A DNA stretch of 64,000 nt from Rheum nobile (Eukaryota; Streptophyta; Magnoliopsida; Caryophyllales; Polygonaceae). The notes under the pieces are model-generated. The model saw nothing but the letters and a program-made list of their open reading frames with translations. It had not been told where the DNA came from and did not search any database. The stretch is taken from NCBI GenBank assembly GCA_027886185.1, contig WOAB01000476.1, positions 6,510,001-6,574,000 on the forward strand, in the 5' to 3' direction. The stretch's first letter is position 1; each line of letters begins with the position of its first letter. A program made the position numbers and the translations under genes. Shown here one piece after another: positions 54,645-64,000 of this stretch.

Positions 54645-55589
54645 ATGGTCCACACCCGTGCTACTGACTCTCTTCTTCTTGCTTGTGATACAGAAATTGG
54701 GAGAACCCTTTCCAAGAACCGCAAGACAAACAGAGCTTTGTGTTTTGACAGTCCTTGTTTTGAGATGGCTGACGCACAACCGACGTTGAGGCAGTTGACT
54801 GCCCCAAATCTGCAACAGCAACCGCTGGCTGTGCAATTCCCTGAGCTGGCAGATGGAGTAAACTTTGAGCTGAAGTCCGGGTTAATCCACTTACTCCCCC
54901 ACTTCCATGGGATGAGTGGAGAAGACCCCAATAAGCATCTTTCGGAGTTCCATTTCGTTTGCACCAACATGAAGCCAAAGGGCGTGACTGAGGACCAGAT
55001 CAAGCTGAGGGCCTTTCCTTTCTCTCTAAGGGATTCGACCAATGATTGGTTCTACTACTTGGCCCCAGGGAGCATTGACACATGGGCCAAGATGACGAAG
55101 GCCTTCCTGGAGAAGTATTTCCCTGCGACTAAGCTCAACAACCTGAAGAGGAGCATCAGCAACATTGAACAGCAGGCTGCTGAGTCATTGTACGAGTACT
55201 ATGAGAGGTTCAAGAGGCTGACTTCTAGCTGTCCCTACCATGGGTATTCAGAGCAAGACCTCGTACTCTATTTGTACGGAGGACTTCTTGACGAGGAGCG
55301 TCGAATGGTGAATGTAGTCTGTGGAGGAAATATTTTGAACAAGACGCCTGCTGTAGCTTTTGAGGTATTCTTTGAGCTATATGATGGCTCAAGACAATTT
55401 AGTAAGAGGGCGAGCGCCCATTCAGTCAAGGCTGCAGACTCTCAGCCAAATTCTTCACTACATTCTGACATGGCTGAGATGAAGGAGATGATGAGGAGAT
55501 ACATGATGAAGGGTGGCCAGCAACAAGTCAAATCTTGTGGGATATGCTATGACACGATGCATCCTACTGATGCATGTCCCACGCTGTAG
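54645..55589 (+). CDS. ATH-2 Gag
   Basis: Starts MVHTRATDSLLL at 54645, 61 bases after the primer site. The Gag domain has FELKSGLIHLLPHFHG, NKHLSEFHFVCTNM, IKLRAFPFSLRDSTNDWFYY, MTKAFLEKYFP and YYERFKRLTSSCPYHG. A CCHC knuckle, CGICYDTMHPTDAC, closes the frame at a TAG (55587-55589). The same frame continues into the linker and protease downstream, so the stop is either a mutation or a point of translational control. It would form the particle and bind element RNA. Confidence 0.9.
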   Translation: MVHTRATDSLLLACDTEIGRTLSKNRKTNRALCFDSPCFEMADAQPTLRQLTAPNLQQQPLAVQFPELADGVNFELKSGLIHLLPHFHGMSGEDPNKHLSEFHFVCTNMKPKGVTEDQIKLRAFPFSLRDSTNDWFYYLAPGSIDTWAKMTKAFLEKYFPATKLNNLKRSISNIEQQAAESLYEYYERFKRLTSSCPYHGYSEQDLVLYLYGGLLDEERRMVNVVCGGNILNKTPAVAFEVFFELYDGSRQFSKRASAHSVKAADSQPNSSLHSDMAEMKEMMRRYMMKGGQQQVKSCGICYDTMHPTDACPTL

Positions 55590-57179
55590 GGGCCCACTAT
55601 TGAGGTGAATGCTATTGGGGGATATAGCCCTTCAAGGCCAAGATATGACCCGTACTCCAACACGTACAATCCAGGGTGGAGAGATCACCCCAATCTGAGA
55701 TACGGGAATCAACAGAGTACTCCTCAAGGCCAGGAAAATCAAGAGTATCAACAGAGGCCACCATAGTTCCTACCGCGCCCACAACAATATCAGCAGCCTG
55801 GGGGTCAACAACAACAACAATATAGAGCTCCATATGACTCAAGACCCCAAGGTTAGAGCTCCAGTTCATCTATGTCCAGCGATGACATGATCCGATCTCT
55901 CACCCAGAGCGTTTCAACGTTGGCAAGCACTACAGCCCAACAAATTCAAGCGGTGGTCAAGCACCATGAGACTCTCGCACAACATATAACAACGTTGGCC
56001 GACAAAATGATCCAACAAAATCAAGAGATGCGGTCTAGCATTCAGAACTTGGAGATGCAAGTGGGACAAATCTCCATCACAATGAGCAAGCTGGAAGCCC
56101 GAGACTCGAGAAAACTACCATCTCAAACGGTAGTAAACCCGAGGGAGAACGTATGCACCATGACGCTGAGGAGCGGAGCACAAGTGGAGAATGGTCGAGC
56201 TCAACAGAAGGTTTTCCGCGACCATGGAGAAGAAGGCCGCGATCGCGGATATGTTTCTGGAGAACATAAAAAAATCGACGCTTTTCCGCGACCGCAGACA
56301 GATTTCCGCTATCGCGGAAAAGTCTCTGCTGAAGAGGATTTAATTGATGATTTCCGCGATCGCAGAGAGGAAGTCCGCGACCGCGGAAAGGCTTTTGGAG
56401 CCCCAGATCCCCTCGAAGTCATCCATGATGCTTATATGCACCCCGATTTCCCTCTGCTCAGTACATTAAAGCCTTCTGCACTCTTTCCCGAGGCACTGAA
56501 GGACACTAGAAAGGTAGAGAACGACAAGGATTTATTTGAGACCTTCAGCAACTGCGAGGTAAATATTCCCTTGCTCAAACTTGTCAACATTATTCCTCGC
56601 TATGCCAAATTCTTGAAGGAGCTGTGCACAATAAAGAGGAAGAAAGCGGTAAAGGAGAAAAATAAGGTCCAGGTCAATGAGAACGTTTCCGCTATGCTAC
56701 AAAAACGGTTACCAAAGAAGTGCAGTGATCCTGGAATGTTCACTATCCCCTGCAAGATAGGTAGCACCATGTTTGAACACGCTATGCTAGATTTGCATGC
56801 TTCTATCAATGTTTTACCTCTCTCGTTGTACGAGTCTTTAGAGGTCGGACCATTAGAGAAGACATGGATTATGATCCAGTTGGCAGACAATTCCTATGTG
56901 TATCCCAAAGGAGTGGTACAGGATGTGCTGGTAGACGTTGACAAGCTAAGTTTCCCTGCAGACTTCTTTGTGATGGATACACGGCAAGATAAAACTGCAG
57001 CCCCTGTGATGCTAGGCAGGCCGTTTATGAACACGGCAGGTACGAAGATTGATGTGAGGAGCGGTTCGCTCACAATGGAATTTGACGGGGTGGGGGTCGG
57101 ATTTAGCATAGATGATTCAAAGCGACACCCTCCTGATGGAGACCCCAAGTGTTCAATTGACGTGAGCAACCCAAGTTGA
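55590..57179 (+). pseudogene. ATH-2 Gag-protease linker and aspartic protease
   Basis: In frame with Gag. After a Gln/Tyr/Pro-rich stretch there are two TAG stops (55764 and 55854), then 435 open codons from 55872. These begin with the helix MIRSLTQSVSTLAS, pass KLEARDSRKLPSQ and RENVCTMTLRSGAQ, and enter the RDRG repeats (56212-56389). The protease then follows with MLDLHASINVLP, where the Gly of the active-site Asp-Leu-Gly is His. It continues VYPKGVVQDVLVDV and MLGRPFMNTAGTKIDV and ends VDVSNPS. The active-site change suggests this copy's protease is dead; ATH-1 keeps Gly. Confidence 0.85.
56212..56389. repeat. Three palindrome pairs in the ATH-2 coding linker
   Basis: Motif starts at about 56212/56236, 56282/56303 and 56351/56373: within-pair distances are 21-24 bp and the pair period is 69-70 bp. 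They encode FRDH/GRDRG, PRPQ/FRYRGK and FRDR/VRDRGK words. The third pair is best preserved, with GTCCGCGACCGCGGAAA. Confidence 0.88.
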
Positions 57180-57223
57180 GTGGGCGAGCACCAAGTCGAG
57201 CCACGACAATAACTAAGGCGCTG

Positions 57224-57241
57224 CTCGGGAGGCAACCCGAG
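57224..57241 (+). promoter_or_regulatory. Conserved hairpin after the Gag-protease stop
   Basis: CTCGGGAGGCAACCCGAG folds into a perfect 6-bp stem with a six-base loop. ATH-1 has the same sequence on the minus strand at 19684-19701. It lies 45 bases after the stop codon, in the gap where other Athila elements continue into pol. Its function is unknown. Confidence 0.65.
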
Positions 57242-57403
57242 GTATGAAATTCTTTCCTTGTCTTTTCCTTTCTAGTCTTTATTATTGTTTTTGTTTTTCT
57301 TTGTTTGTTTGTTTTGTTTTGTTTCATTTTTGCTTTAGACTAACATGTAGGTAGGAGACCCGAAGAAAAAATTCGAAGACGGTGTAATCCTCGCACCAGA
57401 ATC

Positions 57404-57522
57404 TTTTCCGCGGGCGCGGAACATTTTCCGCGGTCGCGGAAAAACCACTGTAAGTCTCCTCAACCTGAAAAAAAAAGGTTCGGCGATTTTCCGTGATTGC
57501 GGCCTTAAAACCGCGATCGCGG
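57404..57522. repeat. Two palindrome pairs in the ATH-2 3' non-coding region
   Basis: TTTTCCGCGGGCGCGGA at 57404-57420 and the 20-bp TTTTCCGCGGTCGCGGAAAA at 57424-57443 form one pair. TTTTCCGTGATTGCGG (57487) and CCGCGATCGCGG (57511) form another, 83 bp downstream. Confidence 0.85.
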
Positions 57523-58594
57523 CCCAGCTGTCTGCGTTTTATTTTGAGAGACGGTGCGCATCATGATGCCAAGGAGGATACATTAGCCCGACATTTTATT
57601 TGGCACCGATGATGGCCCGACATTCGACAGTTGACGAGGAGGAACACCAGATCCCGCTATACGATTACATTGGGGTTCCAAATCTGTGTTCGGTGAAGGC
57701 CCGTGCAACCCCGTTTCTTTGATGTACCACTACACCTTATAGTGGATTCCCTTTGGTTGCACGGTGGAGTTTGATTGAGTTTGGAGGCCCGCAAAACACT
57801 AGTGACATTTGTTTATATTGATATACTCCCAGTGCCAACTTCCCAGTCCAAGCCAACTCGGCGACGGTTGTGAGTACCTTTCCGCTTTTCCCTGTGCTTC
57901 ATCTTTTTTGTCTTTCATTACATTGAGGACAATGCAACGTTTAAGCATGTGGGAGTGTTCTGTACTTGCTTGTCATTGAGGAAGAAAGAAAGAAAATAAT
58001 AAAATGAAAAAAGTCAAAAATTGAAAAAAAAAAAGACAAAAATAAATCTTGGGATAAGTTGAAAACCCGAGAGGGCGGCTTAGATAATAAGCAGGTGGAT
58101 TCGACCAGCAATAGACTGGGGTAATATGAGGTCAAGAGTGATGTGAGTTTATGTGAGCCCATCTATTGAAAAATGAAATGAGTGGCTTGGAGAAAACCCG
58201 AAAGGGCGCCTTGGCAAAATGAGTGAAAAGAAGAAGAGTGATTTTTAGGATTCCTCATTTTTCTTGGCGTGGTGACATAAGAAGAGGTGATATAAAGAGG
58301 TTTCGGGTAGGTCACTCTGGGAGGCATAAGAAGATAGATGGAGGCTAGGATTAGATGTTTTATTTCACTCTATGGTGTTCGGGTTAAGCTTGGGGGAAGT
58401 ACTTTGTTTTCCTTTAAGCTTGTGTGTTGTGTGGTGTTGTGATTATTGTGTTGGTGCCTTGGAGATTCATGTTTAAGTGCAATTCTTAGTGGAGATAGTT
58501 TTTCTGTGCTTCCTGAGACCTCGTGGATTTGATTGGAGGAGTAGGTTTATATTAGTTTACTCGAGGACGAACAAGTTTTAAGCATGGGGGAATT

Positions 58595-59897
58595 TGATCA
58601 GCGCTACTTTATAGGGTTTAACTAGGGATTGTTATCGGTGTTTTGGGTACCATTTGGATGAGTTTAGAGCACAATTGTGTAGTATGGAGTTGAGGAGAAG
58701 AAGTATGACATTGGTGGCGTAGAAGAGCTAAATGAAGATATATTGAAGATGGAGACAAGCCACGTGAGAATAGAAGAAGGAAGAAGCAGAGAAGTGCAAC
58801 AGTGAGTTTTCCGCGGTCGCGGATGCCAGTGCCGCGGTCGCGAAAATGTCGGAGGCAGAAGACACGCGAGGCTTTACAGGAATTTTCCGCGATCGCGGAA
58901 AATCTCCCGCGATCGCGGAAAATGCATCAGACGCGGGTCGGGCTTTTCGTCTTGTTTCGTCCGAAGATTTACTACTTTATTTTATTTCTTATTTTCTTTA
59001 TTTCTCTTATTCCAGTTGTTTTATTTTATTTCCTTTTAGATTATTTTCCCTATCTTTAGTTACTAGGTTTGGGTTAGGTTAATAAACCTAATTCCTAGCA
59101 ACCTTTTCATCAATTCAGATATTCAGACTAATATTCAGCATTGTTTTTCCCTTTGAGTTTTTGTTTCAAGACTATGAAGAACTAAGCACCCTTTGCTTAG
59201 TCCAACAATTGAAGCCTTCATTTGATATATGATTGTGAGGTTATAATTCTATTCCTATTCCTTTGGATTATATCTTTTCTCTTGAGCTTATTCCTATTGA
59301 TTCTTATTGATTTGACTGGATTGATCACCTAGTTGATATTAGTAATTTTCTATTGCTAGGGTTTGTATATTTCGAGTTGAAATCCCTTATCTTGTGTAGC
59401 AACCATGATATTCTAGGACTAGTTGGACTAGTTTATTATGAAGGAGAATTGATTATGTGTTAAATGATGCGAGTTGTGGTATTGCATGTATCCTGGTTAA
59501 TTCCTATGCTCCATGCTGTTATTGTTCTAAATCTTGATAGTTTCTCATGCGTTCGATAGTAAGGGTTGTCAGGACTAGTTGGACTAGTAACTATTTCAGA
59601 ATAGGGATAGGAATAATCATAGGAAGGAATATAGATAATCTAGGACCAATCAATCAAATGAATGGTGGATATTTGTTTGGCTAAGTGCTTTTTCCCCAAT
59701 TGATTACAAACTTTGTTTTGATTTACTTTGTTTATTTGCAATCAACCAACAAACCCCCCTTTGTTACTTTGACATACACTTGTGCACTAAGAAAGATAAC
59801 TTCTCCCTGTGGGATTTGACCCTTGCTTGCATATTCTACTAAGTTAGGTTTTTAAGGATTTACTTTGATTGGGCATCACGACTTTAGCCCCTTATCA
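58595..59897 (+). repeat. ATH-2 3' LTR
   Basis: 1303 bp, TGATCAGCGCTAC to AGCCCCTTATCA, followed by the target duplication GCAGT. It includes the perfect 20-bp palindrome TTTTCCGCGATCGCGGAAAA at 58883-58902 and partners at 58807, 58831 and 58906. Confidence 0.92.
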
Positions 59898-61658
59898 GCA
59901 GTCACTTGATCCTTTGACGCCAAAGGAGACGTCTCGAGCACGTTTTCGGCAGCACCCTTATTCACCTCAATATCGTCTTCACCCTTTTGCTCATCTTTGC
60001 CCAAACCAATAAGCTTAAAGAGTTCGGCGCCAAGATTCCCATTGGGGTAGAGAAGCTCCATGCTTGCCTTCTCATCCTCTATGTTCCAAGCTGAATGGGT
60101 CCCCGTGGCGTATTCCTCCATCATTTCAACACGTGACTTAATGCAATATTACGCCCCGACATCACTAGCAATCTGGGCATCATTCATCCGGAGCTCCTCG
60201 ATGTTGCTCTCCAGTTCCTCAACACGGGCTTGAATTTCCCTTAACTTCCTCTCGGTAGAGGCCTGCTTGCTCTTGGGCGCATTCACACAACTATTGGCGG
60301 TTGTAAGCTGACTTTCGGCTTGAGCAATATGCTTATCGACCCTGTTGCTTAGATCTTGCACCGTCGAGAAAGCCACCAAAGAATATTGAAGTGACTGAGA
60401 ACACATGGAAAAAGCTGAACATTAAAAGCAAAATAGGAAAGACAGAGAACATTACACAGAAAACCCTTCCACACTTACTTTCCAAGTGAGCACTCCCGCT
60501 TCATCGATACAATCAATTGGATGCAAGTCTCCAATTGTCTTCTTAGCAGCAGAATCTTGGATGTGAAGAAGATCATTCAAAGATTTGTCCTTGAGATCGT
60601 CCAACGGTGGCTCAACAGCCATGACCGCTTTCCTCTTCGACCCATAAACATTAGATGACAGTGAGTCCAGAGAGATGATCTTGGCCAAGGCCGACGCCTT
60701 AGGCGCTGAATTTTTGTGCTCCAAAAGGCTCTTCCCAGAGAGACACGCACTTGACCTTCTGCCGCGAGACGCTGTCAGGAAAGCGCAACATAATAAGCAA
60801 ACGACTAGTCCAAAAACCACCTAAACGCATACCTATAGGAACGAACATGTGCCTTTGGTCACAGAGGTTGAAGGCATTGACATGGCAAGGGGATTAGATG
60901 CCAGGAAATTGGTGTTCTTAAAGGATCTATCGGCCTTAGGAAGAGCGAGCAACGCTAGGGCTTTTTCCTCAAAGTCAGAATCTTCAGATTCCTTTGGATC
61001 AGGAACTAAAACAAGACACATGTGAGCAAAAAGTTTAGAAGACATCCAATAAAAAAAATCTAAAGGGACAAATACGATACATGCCTTCCTTTAGTCCGCC
61101 AGCAGGAAAGAGGAATCGACACCCCCCTCGAGTGATTTCCGCTCCACGAAGAAAAAGCGAGACCTCCACCCGCGGTTGTTGACATTAAGATTCAGAACAA
61201 TAGGCGACCTACCATGTCGAAGGCGCAATTGAAACCTAGAAATCCCCCTACTACTCAAGTAATAAGAATACCACAAAGCATCAAAGTCGAAGTCGACATC
61301 GATGCTGGAAACCAACAAATCAACTACTTTTAGCACACGCCATGCATGAGGCATGACTTGACAAGGGTCAAGTTTCAGGACAACCAAGAAATTTCGAACA
61401 AGGTTTGAAAAGGGAAAAGAATGACCGATTTGAAAATAATATTCAAAGAAACAAACCCAACTCGTATGGATGCGGGAGACGCGCCACTTTCCCGGAATGA
61501 AATTAACCCACTTCCAAGATCCTTTCTAACTTTGATTGAGTCAAAGTACCGGCTAGAGAATCCTCTGGGCTCAAGAGCTTTAAGGGGGCGAAGTCGCTTC
61601 CTTCCTTACTCGAGTTGCAGGACGTGACTCGACTCCATTTGGATCTCGAAAACACCAT
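59898..61658 (-). pseudogene. Tat-3 antisense extra gene, spliced
   Basis: The Tat-3 copy of the antisense gene, again converging on pol. The start is at 61658 (MVFSRSKWSRV), matching the Tat-1 and Tat-2 starts. Exon 1 has stops near 61500 and 61430 but keeps DPCQVMPHAWRVLKVVDLL, FDFDALWYSYYLSSRG and RFFFVERKSLEGG. Later exons cover SSKLFAHMCLV to SVTKGTCSFL, RGRRSSACLSGKSLLEHK to VLTWK, and the coiled-coil exon (VQDLSNRVDKHIAQAESQL, then MMEEYATGTHSAWNIEDE). Donors such as the GTAAGT after VLTWK match the Tat-1 and Tat-2 intron positions. ATH-2 inserted at its 3' end. Confidence 0.74.
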
Positions 61659-61947
61659 GGAAAGAATAGAGTACAAGCAAGAAATGGTAAGAATTTGAAT
61701 TTTTACCTTGAAAGATAAGAACTTTTGCAGAGAAAGAAGATGGTGAAAGAAGAAGATAGCGATGGCCTATTTAAGAAGGTAAAACCGCCAAGTATTCGGT
61801 CAATTTGCTGGTCCAATCAAAGGATGCCATGTAGCCTGAACATCTGTAGGAAAATAGAAAGGAAAGATCACGCAAGGAGAGAGAGAGAGTAGAAAAGCAA
61901 ACTGTCCCATCAACTAACGTTTTGGCCCAATTTGCTTTTAGGGCAAT
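61659..61947. other. Tat-3 upstream region of the antisense gene and polypurine tract
   Basis: Non-coding. It would hold the promoter of the antisense gene; a GA-rich run (GAGAGAGAGAGAG near 61880) is present. The last bases, TGCTTTTAGGGCAAT at about 61933-61947, resemble a polypurine tract next to the 3' LTR. Confidence 0.55.
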
Positions 61948-62462
61948 TGTTGGGTCACGATTCTATTGATATGCTGGACCGGCCAGTAGTTTAAAGGAGA
62001 TTGCAATCCAGAAGACCTGGGTGAAGACCACAATAAGAGAGTTGACGCAAAGAGACATTGGAGGAGATCTCGGAACGACCAGTGCACGACTCGTCGATTT
62101 TCGCGGATCTCGGGCAGTTCTAACTAGATTGGTTGTAAACTTAGTATAAATATGGAAGGATCCCTCTTATAAAAAACACGTAGTATCAGAGTTAGCAAAT
62201 ACAAGTATCATTTCTATCTTGCTCAATAAAAGGAATTGTTCTTTGGTTCCACTTCGTGTTCGGATATTTAAGCGTCCGACGACTAAGTTCTTCGACTCGT
62301 TAAGATTCCCACCCAAAGGAGATAAGAATGCTTTTCTATTCGTTCAATTTCTTTTGTCTTGTTATTAGTTGATTTGGATTGTCTAGATATTTTAATCTCA
62401 TTGTTGTCTAGTTACCCCGCTTAAAACGATTTAGATCGGTTTGATCTTTTCACCCCAAAACA
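61948..62462 (+). repeat. Tat-3 3' LTR
   Basis: 515 bp, TGTTGGGTCACG to CACCCCAAAACA, followed by the target duplication AACCT at 62463-62467. It shares the TATA box (about 62145) with the 5' LTR. Confidence 0.9.
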
Positions 62463-62781
62463 AACCTCTTACTAAAGGTACATTGTTAGGATATGAACTT
62501 CCAGAAACTCTAGTTCCCTTGAAAGTTCCCTCCTTCAGTTTTCCTAGTTTTGAATATGACAAACACTTTGCTATTAATATTTCCATATGTCTAGCTAAAC
62601 AGGGAACTCAGGATCAGGAAATGAAGAACAGAGACCAAGACGTCGAAATTGGGAACTGGCACAGAAACTGAAGAATGATGAAGCCGCGCTAGCTGGAAAG
62701 ATATATCAAGAGCGGCGGCTGGCTTATTAGGGTAGATCGTTATCTTAGAGAGAGAATATAAGGATATCCGTGTTTCCATGA
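62463..62781. other. Spacer between Tat-3 and the copia element
   Basis: It starts with the AACCT duplication and is continuous with the DNA left of Tat-3. No gene or repeat is recognised. Confidence 0.5.
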
Positions 62782-63328
62782 TGTTAGGGGATTATTTGTA
62801 AATCTTTTATGGAAACAAAATATGTAAAATCACAAAGGATAATATTTGGTAACAAATGTTATCTTTTTCGATTTCTTTTTGGTTATTTTATTTGTATAAA
62901 TCAACCAGCTGCAGATTATGATTATGCACGGTTGAGATGTATAAATAAAGTAATCAAGCTCTCTCATTTATACACGTATTCACTTACTGTTGAAGGTGAA
63001 GAAAACATAGCTTGTTCTTGTGAGAAGAACTGTGTAAGTCGCTTGCTTTTTGTGCTTGATTAGGTCGAACTAGGTAGAGAGTCTTAAGTGTGTCTTAAGT
63101 CTTTAATCTGTGTGTTCTAATCTAGTTGATTGTAATCGAAGCTTAATAAAAGAAGTAGACTTTGAAATCCTCTTGAAAGAGAGGTAGGGGTTTTTATCCT
63201 GGATAACTAGTTGGTTATCAAAGGTTCCCACTCTAAGGAACTGGTCTTGAATCTGTGTTATTACATATTCCGCTGCTAAGGAACTGAACTCTCAGTTCCC
63301 TTTGATTTCTAACACGTGCGATCCTACA
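62782..63328 (+). repeat. Putative 5' LTR of a Ty1/copia element
   Basis: Proposed from TGTTAGGGGATT to CGATCCTACA, directly before the primer site. TATA-like TATAAATA near 62939 and AATAAA near 63147 suit an LTR. The right end is well placed by the primer site. The left end is only a guess, because the partner LTR lies outside the window. Confidence 0.6.
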
Positions 63329-63330
63329 AT

Positions 63331-63342
63331 TGGTATCAAAGC
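63331..63342 (+). other. Copia primer binding site (initiator tRNA-Met type)
   Basis: TGGTATCAAAGC, one base off the standard TGGTATCAGAGC, lies two bases after the LTR end. Confidence 0.8.
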
Positions 63343-63379
63343 AGGCGCTCTAGATTTGTGTTAGTTTACAAATTTCAGG

Positions 63380-64000
63380 ATGTCTAGTTTAAGTGAATTC
63401 GATTTGGGAATCTCAATCAACAAGCCTCACATTCGGATGAAGGGAGAAGAAGAATGATGGGAGAAATGCATGACAAACCACATTCAAACCATTGACTATC
63501 ATTGCTGGCGCGTGATTGAAAATGGTGATGGCGTTATTCCTACAGAGTTAACTAAAGCGGATTGGAAGCCAGAGTACTACACCATCAAGGAAATGAATGC
63601 TAAAGCTCGTCAACTCATTCTCAATGGATTGACAAGAGAAGACATGGACAAGGTGATAGGAATTGAAACCGCCCAAGGCATCTGGAAAGCTCTCAAGGAG
63701 ATGCATGAAGGAAGTGAGGAACTCAAAAAAAGCAGAAAGTTTGCTCTAGAAGGAGAGTACCATACTTTCGAGATGCTGGAAACATAAAACATTTCTCAAT
63801 ACCACTCGCGTTTCACAAGACTTGTCACCAAACTCAACAATGCTGATGTCAAGCTTGATGAGTGGTCCAAATCTCTCGTCATCATCAATGGACTCAACTC
63901 GAAGTTCAACCTCATCAAGAGAGTCCTAAAGACTACCCCTGGTATTCAAGGTCTTCCCTTAACTCAGATCATAGGGAAACTTGAAGTTGAAGAAAGGGAG
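63380..64000 (+). pseudogene. Ty1/copia Gag, partial at window end
   Basis: Starts MSSLSEFDLGISINKPHI at 63380. A TGA at 63455-63457 and a TAA at 63785-63787 interrupt one otherwise continuous frame. The text WEKCMTNHIQTIDYHCWRVI, ILNGLTREDMDKVIGIETAQ, IWKALKEMHEG and YHSRFTRLVTKLNNA is the copia-type Gag (UBN2 family). The protein would form particles. The window ends before any protease or integrase, so the element continues to the right. Confidence 0.82.

Larger units (their letters stand above)
57180..58594 (+). other. ATH-2 3' non-coding region and polypurine tract
   Basis: No coding frame. Features: the hairpin CTCGGG-AGGCAA-CCCGAG at 57224-57241 just after the protease stop, T- and A-rich runs, two palindrome pairs at 57404-57522, a stretch matching ATH-1 (about 57540-58594), and the polypurine tract TTTTAAGCATGGGGGAAT at 58577-58594 next to the 3' LTR. 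Confidence 0.75.
53267..59897 (+). mobile_element. ATH-2: complete non-autonomous Athila-like element (Gag-protease only)
   Basis: Two LTRs (53267-54563 and 58595-59897), a primer site, a polypurine tract and a perfect 5-bp duplication GCAGT (53262-53266 and 59898-59902) show an intact insertion into Tat-3. Between the LTRs lie gag, a repeat-rich linker and protease in one frame with three stops, then 1.4 kb of non-coding DNA. RT, RNase H and integrase are absent and leave no trace. This fits the class called terminal-repeat retrotransposons with a Gag domain, which use enzymes from other elements. Confidence 0.93.
34839..62462 (+). mobile_element. Tat-3: Tat-lineage Ty3/gypsy element with two nested insertions
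   Basis: LTRs 34839-35341 and 61948-62462 share TGTTGGG starts and CCCAAAACA ends and are flanked by the perfect 5-bp duplication AACCT. Without the insertions the element is about 7 kb: 5' LTR, primer site, a Gag start, RT and RNase H (to 37228), the rest of pol (51160-52597), spacer, antisense gene (59898-61658) and 3' LTR. The CRM-like cluster occupies 37229-51159 and ATH-2 53267-59897. Gag and protease are nearly all deleted. The two LTRs differ at many visible positions, so this is an old insertion. Confidence 0.92.

Overview
The window looks like nuclear DNA from a flowering plant, probably a eudicot. It is AT-rich and almost entirely made of nested plant transposable elements: Ty3/gypsy elements of the Tat, Athila and CRM-like chromovirus types, an L1-type LINE with a C-terminal RNase H, a Ty1/copia element, and small non-autonomous DNA transposons. 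I found no intact host gene, no tRNA, rRNA or other RNA gene, no CRISPR array and no bacterial-style operon. The species cannot be named from sequence alone.

Layout. 1-2600: AT-rich DNA with a 71-bp tandem repeat, a Mutator-like MITE (673-1194) and a non-autonomous hAT-like element (1330-2182). 2601-11623: Tat-1, a Tat-type Ty3 element on the minus strand with two LTRs and a CTAAC target duplication. 11624-12033: a short spacer. 12034-27911: Tat-2, a related minus-strand Tat element (target duplication CTCCT). Its pol is interrupted at 16941-23585 by a foreign partial Athila-type LTR joined to ATH-1, a gag-protease-only Athila-like element. 27912-34390: a non-coding stretch, then a decayed L1-type LINE with a MITE in its endonuclease (30118-30589). 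34839-62462: Tat-3, a third Tat element, on the plus strand (target duplication AACCT). Tat-3 is stretched to 27.6 kb by two insertions: a CRM-like chromovirus cluster (37229-51159), in which about 6.1 kb of gag-pol is duplicated in tandem, and ATH-2 (53267-59897, target duplication GCAGT), a complete sister of ATH-1. 62782-64000: the 5' end of a Ty1/copia element that runs off the window.

How the parts work together. Each Tat element carries gag and pol (RT, a first RNase H, a second plant-type RNase H, integrase) on one strand. On the opposite strand each has an extra gene, converging on pol, with GT-AG introns at the same places in all three copies. All three Tat copies have lost most of the protease and are broken by stops or frameshifts, so none looks self-sufficient. 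ATH-1 and ATH-2 both encode only Gag plus protease, followed by a long non-coding 3' region, so they would need RT and integrase from another element.

The most unusual signal is a GC-rich near-palindrome built on CCGCG-RY-CGCGG. It occurs in pairs about 18-24 bp apart, and the pairs repeat about every 66-83 bp. It is found in three parts of the ATH family: the LTRs, the coding linker between Gag and protease, and the 3' non-coding region. Other points worth a second look are the spliced antisense Tat gene, a short hairpin between the convergent Tat genes, the LTR-less tandem duplication of the CRM-like element, and an inverted copy of that element's primer-site junction.

Limits. Coordinates of LTR ends, target duplications and motifs were read by eye. 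Family names come from recognised protein motifs, not from database searches.
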